Below, in pieces: positions 14,607 through 23,015 of a stretch of 32,191 nucleotides of DNA (its first letter is position 1; each line of letters opens with the position of its first letter). This DNA comes from Candidatus Zixiibacteriota bacterium. Lineage in GTDB: Bacteria > Zixibacteria > MSB-5A5 > GN15 > FEB-12. The notes beneath the pieces were generated by a model that had not been told where the DNA came from, made no database searches, and saw only the letters and a program-made list of their open reading frames with translations. The position numbers were made by a program, and so were the translations under genes. The stretch is taken from assembly GCA_024278935.1 (NCBI GenBank), contig JAJRSF010000020.1:1-32191 (forward strand). Direction: 5' to 3'.

Positions 14607-15536
14607 TTATTCCTCAAGTTTCGCTTCCAATCTTTTTATCCTCTCCCATATTCCGACTGGATATTCCGGAACATATCCTTTGCCTTCTTCAACTTTAAAC
14701 AACAACATGCTTTTTTGATACGCGGAAATAGCTTCTTTAATCATTCCGTTTTCTTCATATACCTGTCCAAGTAAGGTTCTGGCGTGAAACGACTCAGGTG
14801 AATCGTTCACTAACTCAAGCGAATTATTCAAAGCTTCCTGTTTTTTCCCGTCCATAATGAGGTAATGAATCATAGATATATCAATTTGCAGTTTATCAAG
14901 ATGGTCTTTTTTGAGAATAATAGATGTTTGAGATTCTAACTTTAAATTTCTATCAATATCATTGTAAAAGAGTTGAAGAGCATGAGTGTCTTCACTAACT
15001 ATTTCTCCGGGAGGAATCATGATACTCATTGAGCCGATCTCACCCTGACCAATATTTAGTTTTGATTTAATTGTATCAAGTGCATAGATAAATGATACAG
15101 GAGTTTTTTTCGTATCAATAACTTTGTATAAAGTTAAGTTATTTTTCCATGAAAGGTCTTCAGCACCTATAAAAAAATCTTCAAACTGAGGTTTCGGAAG
15201 ATCATCACTCAACCTATCCTTATATACCTGCGCAGCAATATATCTTGGATTATAAATTTCCACATAGAGTTCGATAGCTTCCTCTCTGTCAAAGATACCT
15301 TTAGGTCGCAGAGGATAAATTTGTATTGCTATATCTTTTTTTTTCGAGATAAACTCTTCAAATGTACTTGTACTTTTGTTATTTAACTTATCTTTTGATG
15401 TGGAGCTTTGATTGTCAGCAACAGATTCTTTTTTTTCTGTTTCTCCTTTTTGATCATCAGAAGAGCAGCTGATCAAAATGCATATCAAGTAAGATAAGAG
15501 ACTTAAAGTTAATAATTGAATATTATTTTTTTTCAT
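14607..15536 (-). CDS. TPR-containing lipoprotein
   Basis: 309 residues with a lipoprotein signal peptide (lipobox LISC, near residue 24) followed by a Ser/Lys-rich linker (24-58). A beta-rich domain spans about 70-210. At the C-terminus are at least one clear and one weaker TPR (HARTLLGQVYEENGMIKEAI and the residues before it). Its ATG overlaps the stop of the upstream metzincin-like gene as TAATG, so the two are translationally coupled. It probably works on the periplasmic or outer-membrane side with the neighbouring secreted proteins. No named family is recognised. Confidence 0.75.
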   Translation of the reverse strand: MKKNNIQLLTLSLLSYLICILISCSSDDQKGETEKKESVADNQSSTSKDKLNNKSTSTFEEFISKKKDIAIQIYPLRPKGIFDREEAIELYVEIYNPRYIAAQVYKDRLSDDLPKPQFEDFFIGAEDLSWKNNLTLYKVIDTKKTPVSFIYALDTIKSKLNIGQGEIGSMSIMIPPGEIVSEDTHALQLFYNDIDRNLKLESQTSIILKKDHLDKLQIDISMIHYLIMDGKKQEALNNSLELVNDSPESFHARTLLGQVYEENGMIKEAISAYQKSMLLFKVEEGKGYVPEYPVGIWERIKRLEAKLEE

Positions 15537-16570
15537 TATTCATCACTCACATGAACTTGACTGAGACAGTTGCCTTTCTCAGCGGATCCTAATTGAGAAC
15601 TTTTATTACCGACCTGTCCATTTTCATCTACACATAATTCATTAGCTCGTCTTTTCCAAAAGGTATTTATAAAGGGTATTGGTTGTTTTCGTTCATCAGT
15701 AGCTAACTCACCATTTTTTTGTTTAAAATATTTACCATGTCCATACACCATTACACATTCTATATTACCTGCATTTACTCCATTCCACAATGCTATAGAT
15801 TTTGTCTTACCATTTACTTCAATATCTTCATTTAATTCTCCATGATGATGAACCCCGCATCCATGCATAAATTCATGTATAGCTATACTATTAAAAACAT
15901 CTTTACTCCAACCAAGACTGGCTATTTTGTTTAAATCTAAACCTATACATTTATTTGATTTAGGTGAGCCAAGTTCACCATAAGCAACTCCTAATGATCC
16001 TAGTGCTGAAAGATTATAATGATAAACAGCGAGTCCATGTTGCTCACATACAGACCACTCACCCCTGTTGGGATTAATTACTTTAATTGTTGCATTCACA
16101 AAATCAGTCTGTTCATCTAAAATTATGATTCTAATTTCATCCTCTACAATAAATTTGTCTATTAAGTTTGATTTAATTTCAGCAGAAACACAGTAAACAA
16201 ATAAGTTCATCAACTTTTCAGGGTCTGTAGTGATATGAACACCACCCTCTCCGCCAAGCATAAAGCCACGATATTCCTCATAGGCTGTCAGACCATCACC
16301 AATTTTCTGACTACCCTCTTCATCCTGCATCGTCTCAATTCCTTCGTTCCAACGATGTTGAATTTCAAAAGCATCGGCTATCTTGTTATCTATTCCACCT
16401 CTTTCATCCAGTGGAATAGTGATATACCCCTCACCTTCTTTAGTATAAATAGGCATCCAGGCATCTTCTTCAATCTCAATTTCAGCTTTAATTTTCCCCC
16501 ATGCACCCCAATCAAGGGCGATAACATTTATATTTGCGTTACCTACTTTATTTGATGTTTCTACTTCCAA
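15536..16570 (-). CDS. Metzincin-like zinc metalloprotease domain, C-terminal part of a gene split by an in-frame TAA
   Basis: 344 residues (TTG start as drawn) with HEFMHGCGVHH at 232-242, an exact match to the metzincin motif HExxHxxGxxH (zinc His232, His236, His242; catalytic Glu233), and a plausible Met-turn VMVYG near 273-277. It has no signal peptide. The frame continues upstream through TAA 16586-16588 into 16586-17638, whose product has one. Between the stop and the TTG only ETFEG is encoded, and the joined sequence reads smoothly. One secreted protease of about 700 residues is therefore likely, broken by a nonsense codon. A separate gene starting at the weak TTG is less likely. Substrate is unknown. 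Confidence 0.75.
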   Translation of the reverse strand: MEVETSNKVGNANINVIALDWGAWGKIKAEIEIEEDAWMPIYTKEGEGYITIPLDERGGIDNKIADAFEIQHRWNEGIETMQDEEGSQKIGDGLTAYEEYRGFMLGGEGGVHITTDPEKLMNLFVYCVSAEIKSNLIDKFIVEDEIRIIILDEQTDFVNATIKVINPNRGEWSVCEQHGLAVYHYNLSALGSLGVAYGELGSPKSNKCIGLDLNKIASLGWSKDVFNSIAIHEFMHGCGVHHHGELNEDIEVNGKTKSIALWNGVNAGNIECVMVYGHGKYFKQKNGELATDERKQPIPFINTFWKRRANELCVDENGQVGNKSSQLGSAEKGNCLSQVHVSDE

Positions 16571-16585
16571 TCCCTCAAATGTTTC

Positions 16586-17638
16586 TTAAGGAGCTTTAAA
16601 TTGAGTTCCTGATGAATTGATCTGAAATTCAAGATCAAAATCTTCACTCTCTCCTGAATTTAGACAAAATCCTTTTTCATTAGTAACCTCATATAAAGTG
16701 AACCGGATTTTTCCTTTTACACCATTGAATCCATCACCTGTTACTTTAATAGTCACAGGTTTTTGTTCTTCAGGATTTGGTATCCAGTCTTTATCGGCTT
16801 TCTCCAGAACCAGCGGTATAGCTTTTTCACCGGGCGATAATGACCAGCTCTTAATTCCGTTCTTGCCTGAGTAAGAATCTTTCAACTGCATTCCGCTTTT
16901 AGGAAGGGGATACTCTTTTGGTTCATCCATATCAGGGAAAAGTTCAAATCCGGCTAACCCGCCAACCATTATTCCCCGAGCATCTTCAAGAGGACCTTCA
17001 TAGGTCGCCCATTTCTCGGCTACTTGACCCATCGGTAGAAATATCTCTCGCATTCCTTCAGGAAGGTCTTCCAGTGAAGAATAATCTGTTGGCAAACCTG
17101 TAACAGTTCTTGTGAGGGTCGCTGTTCCTTCGTCCTCGGGTCCACCTAACCCCACGCTATATGTTCCTGAATAAGCATCTATCATAAGCGAACCACCCCA
17201 AAACTCTCCGTATTCATTTCTCGATGGATCTCCAATTGTCCCGCTTGCTTCAGAGTGGGTGTGTTCGGTAATAACTATCTCGCCACCTTCAATAGAGCTA
17301 GTCATAGTTACTATCTGATCCATTGTCGATGATCCCGAACCAAAACCATACCACTCACCGTAGAACTGACCATCAGAGTCCAGACTATCGAGAGTAAAAC
17401 TGCCAGAGTATATGTTTTTTACACTTGTTTTCATTACAACACCCGGTCGCATTTCCCAAGTTTTTTCTGACGTATACGTTTCATTATAGGATGCAGTCCA
17501 ACTCTTAACAGTGAGCCATTTGTCTGCTAATTTTTTCAGCTCTTTATTAGACGGATTATTTGACTCTACCGGCTGTCCAAGATGGATGACAGCTATCAGT
17601 ATCAAAATGACTATAACGGATCTAAAAATTATTTGCAT
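16586..17638 (-). CDS. Secreted protein, N-terminal part of the split metzincin-like gene
   Basis: 350 residues starting with a signal peptide (MQIIFRSVIVILILIAVIHL, cleavage near residue 27). The mature part is beta-rich, with many Gly/Ser/Thr and repeated YSGSFTLDS / YSGTYSVGLG-like strands. A domain near 285-345 (KVTGDGFNGVKGKIRFTLYE) looks like an extracellular beta-sandwich. It stops at TAA 16586-16588 and stays open in the same frame into the metalloprotease region. Alone it would lack catalytic residues. It follows the 187-residue gene by 27 bases in the same operon. Confidence 0.7.
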   Translation of the reverse strand: MQIIFRSVIVILILIAVIHLGQPVESNNPSNKELKKLADKWLTVKSWTASYNETYTSEKTWEMRPGVVMKTSVKNIYSGSFTLDSLDSDGQFYGEWYGFGSGSSTMDQIVTMTSSIEGGEIVITEHTHSEASGTIGDPSRNEYGEFWGGSLMIDAYSGTYSVGLGGPEDEGTATLTRTVTGLPTDYSSLEDLPEGMREIFLPMGQVAEKWATYEGPLEDARGIMVGGLAGFELFPDMDEPKEYPLPKSGMQLKDSYSGKNGIKSWSLSPGEKAIPLVLEKADKDWIPNPEEQKPVTIKVTGDGFNGVKGKIRFTLYEVTNEKGFCLNSGESEDFDLEFQINSSGTQFKAP

Positions 17639-17665
17639 TTAGAGAATTTTCTAAATAGATAATAT

Positions 17666-18208
17666 CTATTTTTTTACAGGTTTATAAACAATTGTAATTG
17701 CTGTCTTTGCTTCAGGCATAAAATTTGGTTCTCCATCTGTTGATTCAAAAACGACAATATTAGGAATTGTCATCCCCTGTGTCATATCTATATTATTAAA
17801 TTCATCGGGACCATCCCAGAAAATATCAAACATATCAAACGTGTTTTTATATTTCCAATCTTTCAATTTCTCTTTGTAAAAACTCACAACTTTAGCTTGA
17901 TCATCAACCGTAGCCATAGTAATTAAGGGTAACATCACAAGCGTATCATCATTTACTTCTATCGGACCACCTTGCATCAGTGCCACTATGAACGCACCTG
18001 GATAAACAGGCAGACCGACTTCTTCTTTGCTCGGAACCTTCCAACTATCAACTAAAGTTACCCAATTCGCTCGATTCTCAATTTTCTCAGGTAATTTAAT
18101 TTTAGGAGCGAATGGTTCTTCTGCTACAACAGTTGAATAGCTTAAGGCCATTACTCCAAGTAAAAAAATAACGATAAATAATTTTCTGTGTGAAATAAAA
18201 GATAGCAT
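17666..18208 (-). CDS. Exported protein of unknown function
   Basis: I start at ATG 18208 (AAAGGA six bases upstream), giving 180 residues. A TTG at 18229 would add seven residues. A signal peptide is clear (RKLFIVIFLLGVMALSYSTVVA, cleaved near AEE). The mature protein has the pattern of small periplasmic proteins that begin with a proline-rich strand and contain LPVYPGAFIVALMQ and VVSFYKEKLKDWKYKN. The latter resembles the amphipathic segment of proteins with a 'pseudo-protease inhibitor' look, but no family can be named. It is the first gene of the operon reaching to 11345, directly after a sigma70 promoter at 18299-18327. Confidence 0.7.
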   Translation of the reverse strand: MLSFISHRKLFIVIFLLGVMALSYSTVVAEEPFAPKIKLPEKIENRANWVTLVDSWKVPSKEEVGLPVYPGAFIVALMQGGPIEVNDDTLVMLPLITMATVDDQAKVVSFYKEKLKDWKYKNTFDMFDIFWDGPDEFNNIDMTQGMTIPNIVVFESTDGEPNFMPEAKTAITIVYKPVKK

Positions 18209-18283
18209 AGTAAATCCTTTCTTCCTCAATTATTCTAATACTGTAATTCATTTATTGTCTGCTGTGTGATTATAAAATATGAT

Positions 18284-18299
18284 TGTGCTATAATAGACA
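18284..18299. promoter_or_regulatory. Imperfect dyad at the start of the exported-protein operon
   Basis: TGTGCTATAATAGACA directly downstream of the -10, matching most positions of the palindrome TGTCTATATATAGACA found in the same place at 22759-22774. Confidence 0.5.
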
Positions 18300-18327
18300 T
18301 ATTATTACATAATTTACGAGATGTCAA
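18299..18327 (-). promoter_or_regulatory. Promoter of the exported-protein operon
   Basis: On the - strand, TTGACA (18327-18322), a 17-base spacer and TAATAT (18304-18299). Same hexamers and spacing as the promoter at 22774-22802. The remaining bases of 18230-18465 hold no gene. Confidence 0.7.
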
Positions 18328-18465
18328 CGAAAATGCTCTTGTTTCACCTTAATAGCATGATCGCTAATTGTTCAATTTTTATCAAATATCTGTATAACTA
18401 TTGGGACCAAAATTCTATTCCTGAAATAGATTTATATAATCCTTGAGATAATTATTTATTATTGT

Positions 18466-21400
18466 CTATTTTAGTAATAACATTTTCTTTGAACTAGTGT
18501 AGTTTTCTGTAACTAATTGATAAAAATATATTCCACTTGCAACTTTATTTCCAGAAGTGCTAGTACCGTCCCACTCTATCATATATTCACCAATCGATAG
18601 TCGTTTGTTAACTAAAGTTACTACTTTTTGTCCAATTATATTAAAAACTTGCAACTCTACATCACTATTTACCGGTATAGCAAAACGTATACTTGTCGAC
18701 GGATTAAAAGGATTAGGATAGTTCTGGTAGAGTTCAAATTTCTTAGGAAGTAATAAATTTTCTTCATCATTCACTGATACCGGTGAATCACTATTACCAG
18801 AAAGTATTGTTAATACATTTGGTTGAGTTTGAAGAATAATAATATCATCATCACCATCAGCATCTAACCTAGCACCTTCGATAGAAACAGGTCGACTGGC
18901 ACACCAATAAAGGTCAGTTGAGTCTACCGTTTGGAATGCCCCTCCTCCAATGTTGTGTGATACTGTTGACACATAATAACTTCCTCCAAAAGTAGAACCT
19001 ACTCCTGTGATACTGACACTCTCGCCTGACTTGAGGATTCCAGCATATAAGTCGCTAGGACGATAACCAAATTCTCCTTGCCATCCTAAGTAAAATGTTC
19101 CATCACCGTTATTGAGTAAAACTGTAACAGTATCAGTAATATAACTAGATACTAATATATCAATATCATTATCACCGTCAAAATCAGATGTCGTGATTGT
19201 TTTAAGTTGACGATCGGCAGCATATGATTTTGCGGGAGCAAAACCATTTCCGTTGCTCAGTAAAACCCATACATGACCGGTGGAAGCATCGGCGACAGCC
19301 AAATCAACACTTCCATTGCCGTCAAAATCATCACCCGCCATATCAATCGGAGAAGCTCCAGCAAAGTGCCATACTCCTGGACTGCACACTCCATTACTAT
19401 CGTTCTTGAGAAGATAAACACCGGCAGTAGAGTCTGCACGCGCAATGGCTATATCCATATCATTATCGAGATCAAAATCTGCGGCAACAACCGAGTTACC
19501 GCCATTTGGATAGACTACAGAAGCAGAATAGATTCCACTGCCGTTATTCATCAAAATATCTATTATGTTGGCACTGTCACTGGCAACAGCAATGTCAATA
19601 TCCAGGTCGCCATCGAAATCCCCGATTGCCATTGCAGAAGGCGGTCCGGAAAGTCCATGGCTTCCAAAAATCTGAAATACTGCGGCACCATCATTTGACC
19701 ATACTTCGACAGTGTTTGGAGTAACTGTGCTGATGACAACATCTTTGTCGTTGTCATTATCAACATCAGCTGTTGCAACTGCTGTTGGGGTGCCAGATAG
19801 CTGATAATCTACAGGATGGCTAAACAGACCGTCCCCATTGAATACAACTATTTGGATATCATGCTGCTTAATATCAAGACCATCGGAAGCAAACAGACTC
19901 ACCGGGTATCGGCCAGCCTGATTAAATCCAGGTGTAAATGTTAAATCTGCAGTCCCGTTATTATTATCAAAGAGAGATGCCCCAGAGGGTAAACCAGATG
20001 CTGTGATGGCAGCTACTTGACCGTCTACATCTGTAGTACTAATTATAGCTTTTAGTGTGTCTCCCTCAATAACAGTTAATTGATCATAATTTAATGCCAG
20101 GAAAATAGGAGGGTGGTTGCTAACCAGTGTATTGTTTGTAACAATTTGAACCCCTTGAGCACCTTGATCTGTAACAATTGCATCTATATCGCTATCACCA
20201 TCAATATCAGCAATGGTTATTCCAAATACGCCACCTCCTGCACTATAGTTGACAGGTTGAGTAAGAGTTCCATTTCCATTATTCTGGAATACTTGAAAAA
20301 CACCACCACCAAAGTATGAATTATTGCTGGCAACCAGGACATCCAAACTGTTATTGCCATCAATATCCGCAAGGTCAAGATAAGTCATGTACCTGATTGT
20401 GACAAAATCTATAAATGTAAAGCGACCAGAACCATTGTTTAACATTACTGTTAAGGTATCATCTCTGGTAACAACCATATCTATGTCACCATCAGCATCC
20501 ATATCACCAGCTTTTATATCAGATACGGATCGAGCGCTTATATATGCAGTATCAAATACAAATGTTCCATTACCGTTATTAAGGTAGACTTGAAATTCTG
20601 GATGTAGTGGCCATAATCTTCTTGCTGGAATTACTAAATCAAGATCATTATCGCCATCAATATCCCCACTGGCAATTGATTTGGGTTGGCCAACAGCAGA
20701 AAATGAGGTTGGTGCTCCAAAAGTTCCATCACCATTATTTAGTATGGTGGCAATTGTCGAATCATCAAAGGCAATAGCTGAGATATCTATATCATTGTCA
20801 CCATCAGCATCGTAGAGATGAACATATCTAGATCCAGGACCTGTTTGATACAGGACTGAAGGAGCAAATGTTCCATCACCATTGTTTATCATAACTGCTA
20901 TCGAATCATAGCCAGGGATGTTATTAAAATCATAGTATGGAATTACAATATCTGGGAATGTATCACCATTTAAATCTGCTGTTGCAGGAGCAATTGGATT
21001 GTGCGGGAGTGTATCTTCAAGTATTTGTGTAAAAAGTCCCGTTCCATCGTTGTCGAGCAACCTCAAGAAATAATAGCTTAATGATGCTGAAACATATTTA
21101 CCTCCTGTTTCAATGATATCAATATCACCATCTTTATCAAAATCTGCTGCAGCAGTTCCATGAGGGCCACCCGGCCAATAAGGAAAGCTGTAGTCAACCG
21201 GTGGGTTGAATAGTGGTGTACGGTCGTTGACAATAACTGTTACTGTAAAAAAGGATGTATCATCAATATCACTTGCCTGGAATGTAACATTATGTGATCC
21301 AGCTTGATTCCAATCAGGTAAAAATGTCACTTGCAGTGAGTCAACATCATATCCCCCAACAAAATCCTTGAAAAACATATTAACAGGATTGATGTTTGAT

Positions 21401-22647
21401 GTATCAATTTGAGCTCCGCAACCATCATCTTCATAAGCATAAACGGTGAATTTTAGTTCTTGTCCTTCATTTACATAATATGTATTCTGAACTGAAAAAT
21501 ATGGCGGGCGTGGTATGTCCGTAAAACGATACACCTTGAGTGAGTCAAAAATTCCGTAACCAACTCTATTAACCGTTGTAGTGAAGATATATTCACCTGA
21601 ACGCTGAAAGTCCCGATAATTTCCCGGGTCAGTTGATTTAGTTCCAGACCACCACGATCCAGAATGATTTGCAGTATCCTCAACATAGATAGTGCCACCG
21701 TTAAACCATAACATATACTTATCATTTAATTTACCTTTTCTCCCAAAGTCTTGTACTGTACCTCTTAATCCTATTTGTACAGGTAAGGAAGGACTTGAAA
21801 TGTTATAATAATTTAACGAGTTCCCTAGAGGTTGATAAGAAGTGTAGTTTCCGGTAACGAGTAGACGATCACCTTGTACTGAAAGAGATGTAGCTGTTTT
21901 TTCACCGGTTCCGGATGTTACTTTAAGCGATGCTACTGGACCATTTTGTGGAAGAAGAGTATTGTCATACACCAACAGCCCACTGTCACCGGCAGCAAGG
22001 TACGTATATCGTCCACTGGTATCTGAAGCAACATCAAATACCCAATTGGTGGGATTATTCCACCATAAGTCATGCCCAACCTCCACTGGCATAGAACTGT
22101 TGGAGAAATCAATTAGAGAATAACCAGTCTTAAAGTATACCGTCCTTATTGCTACAAATACTTTATTGTTGTGGGCACTTAACTGCCACACACCTCCAAC
22201 AACATCAACCCCCGATAGTTGGATAGGGTTGAGTGGATCGGTCAAATCAAAACGAGCAACAACACCTCCACCTCCAAAAAGACCTAAGGAGTCAACTCCG
22301 ATTGTAGTTTGATGTGTTCCTACATATAGGATATTTGAATCCAGAGCAATTGATGATACCAGGTTGTACATGGACACACTATCAATCACCGCTACAATTT
22401 GTGGTGCATTAGGATCAGCGATATTTACAATAGTTATTGCAAGTGAGTCCGTATTCTGGCGAATTATCGCTAACGTATCCTGATATAGGAGAATTTGGTT
22501 TGGATTGATCGGCAAGCTGATCGATGATACTTGATCAATATAACTACATTGTGCTTTTGTTTCTGAGAAGGTCAAAAAAGACAAAATTAGTGTCACTATT
22601 ATAGCACAATATTTATACTTAAAATTGACAATTTGGAGAGTAAACAT
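18466..22647 (-). CDS. Giant FG-GAP/VCBS surface protein with a type IX-like sorting domain
   Basis: 1393 residues. An N-terminal signal peptide is present, then LVIVD-type repeats (about 40-330). Cadherin-like Ig segments follow, near 380-470 (YYVNEGQELKFTVYAYEDDG) and 840-935. There are two long arrays of FG-GAP/VCBS repeats, with more than ten DxDxDxD-type calcium loops (such as DFDKDGDIDI), near 490-830 and 945-1280. The C-terminus (about 1308-1393) is a sorting domain: LYQNYPNPFNPSTSIRFAIP, then VFNIIGQKVVTL, then SGIYFYQLVTENYTSSKKML. This domain normally directs export and surface attachment through a type IX-like system. The RBS AAAGGAG precedes ATG. The protein is probably an adhesin or calcium-stabilised surface propeller. 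ORFs on the other strand within it are shadows of the repeats. Confidence 0.92.
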   Translation of the reverse strand: MFTLQIVNFKYKYCAIIVTLILSFLTFSETKAQCSYIDQVSSISLPINPNQILLYQDTLAIIRQNTDSLAITIVNIADPNAPQIVAVIDSVSMYNLVSSIALDSNILYVGTHQTTIGVDSLGLFGGGGVVARFDLTDPLNPIQLSGVDVVGGVWQLSAHNNKVFVAIRTVYFKTGYSLIDFSNSSMPVEVGHDLWWNNPTNWVFDVASDTSGRYTYLAAGDSGLLVYDNTLLPQNGPVASLKVTSGTGEKTATSLSVQGDRLLVTGNYTSYQPLGNSLNYYNISSPSLPVQIGLRGTVQDFGRKGKLNDKYMLWFNGGTIYVEDTANHSGSWWSGTKSTDPGNYRDFQRSGEYIFTTTVNRVGYGIFDSLKVYRFTDIPRPPYFSVQNTYYVNEGQELKFTVYAYEDDGCGAQIDTSNINPVNMFFKDFVGGYDVDSLQVTFLPDWNQAGSHNVTFQASDIDDTSFFTVTVIVNDRTPLFNPPVDYSFPYWPGGPHGTAAADFDKDGDIDIIETGGKYVSASLSYYFLRLLDNDGTGLFTQILEDTLPHNPIAPATADLNGDTFPDIVIPYYDFNNIPGYDSIAVMINNGDGTFAPSVLYQTGPGSRYVHLYDADGDNDIDISAIAFDDSTIATILNNGDGTFGAPTSFSAVGQPKSIASGDIDGDNDLDLVIPARRLWPLHPEFQVYLNNGNGTFVFDTAYISARSVSDIKAGDMDADGDIDMVVTRDDTLTVMLNNGSGRFTFIDFVTIRYMTYLDLADIDGNNSLDVLVASNNSYFGGGVFQVFQNNGNGTLTQPVNYSAGGGVFGITIADIDGDSDIDAIVTDQGAQGVQIVTNNTLVSNHPPIFLALNYDQLTVIEGDTLKAIISTTDVDGQVAAITASGLPSGASLFDNNNGTADLTFTPGFNQAGRYPVSLFASDGLDIKQHDIQIVVFNGDGLFSHPVDYQLSGTPTAVATADVDNDNDKDVVISTVTPNTVEVWSNDGAAVFQIFGSHGLSGPPSAMAIGDFDGDLDIDIAVASDSANIIDILMNNGSGIYSASVVYPNGGNSVVAADFDLDNDMDIAIARADSTAGVYLLKNDSNGVCSPGVWHFAGASPIDMAGDDFDGNGSVDLAVADASTGHVWVLLSNGNGFAPAKSYAADRQLKTITTSDFDGDNDIDILVSSYITDTVTVLLNNGDGTFYLGWQGEFGYRPSDLYAGILKSGESVSITGVGSTFGGSYYVSTVSHNIGGGAFQTVDSTDLYWCASRPVSIEGARLDADGDDDIIILQTQPNVLTILSGNSDSPVSVNDEENLLLPKKFELYQNYPNPFNPSTSIRFAIPVNSDVELQVFNIIGQKVVTLVNKRLSIGEYMIEWDGTSTSGNKVASGIYFYQLVTENYTSSKKMLLLK

Positions 22648-22758
22648 ATTTCACTCCTTTATTAAATACAATTTATTATCATTTATTAGATAAAAGACTA
22701 AACCGTTTTATTATTTAATATATTTATTGTCTGTTAAATATATGTGCTATATAATTAT

Positions 22759-22774
22759 TGTCTATATATAGACA
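22759..22774. promoter_or_regulatory. Perfect 16-bp palindrome at the VCBS gene promoter
   Basis: TGTCTATATATAGACA, touching the -10 box. It is a candidate operator shared, in imperfect form, with the exported-protein operon at 18284-18299. Confidence 0.55.
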
Positions 22775-22802
22775 TATTATAACATTTTAATCAAATTGTC
22801 AA
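22774..22802 (-). promoter_or_regulatory. Promoter of the VCBS surface-protein gene
   Basis: On the - strand, TTGACA (22802-22797), a 17-base spacer and TAATAT (22779-22774), leaving a leader of about 120 bases. The leader also contains AGACAATAAAT, as does the leader of the operon at 18208. Confidence 0.7.
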
Positions 22803-22891
22803 CCAAATAACTCTGGTTTACTTAAACACATAATCGGTAAATGCGATGTCTCTTTTCGTTCTCTAGTTTGCTAAGCTGGCTAAATTGTATT

Positions 22892-22917
22892 GATAGTATC
22901 TACTACAGTCTACTATC
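22892..22917. promoter_or_regulatory. Inverted repeat between divergent surface-protein genes
   Basis: GATAGTA (22892-22898) and TACTATC (22911-22917), a perfect 7-bp dyad 12 bases apart, upstream of the dockerin gene promoter. Confidence 0.35.
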
Positions 22918-22944
22918 TGGCAACTTCATCATCATTAAAACAAT

Positions 22945-22973
22945 TTGCATAAACCCCAATTACCTGAGATAAC
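22945..22973 (+). promoter_or_regulatory. Possible promoter of the dockerin-protein gene
   Basis: TTGCAT (22945-22950), a 17-base spacer and GATAAC (22968-22973), about 43 bases before ATG 23016. The match is moderate. Confidence 0.35.
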
Positions 22974-23015
22974 ATGGAGTAATACTAACTTATTTCAGAA
23001 TTAGAGAGGGATTCG

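Noticed and set aside
3481-17638. Reassignment of TAA as a sense codon, given two in-frame TAA interruptions
   Set aside because: TAA is the natural stop of several intact genes here (for example napA and the SpoVG-like gene), and the other lesions are frameshifts. Decay or error explains both.
18411-18432. Terminator after the VCBS gene
   Set aside because: Only a 6-bp stem (TCTATT/AATAGA) with a short T-run. Too weak to call.
19000-21200. CRISPR array or tandem DNA repeats
   Set aside because: The similar words encode DxDGDxDxD calcium loops of VCBS repeats with irregular spacing and varied sequence. There are no spacer-repeat units.
18466-22647. Numerous ORFs on both strands inside the VCBS gene (for example 19273-19698 + and 19563-19778 -)
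   Set aside because: They are shadows of the repetitive Asp/Gly-rich coding sequence, have no ribosome sites and match no family.
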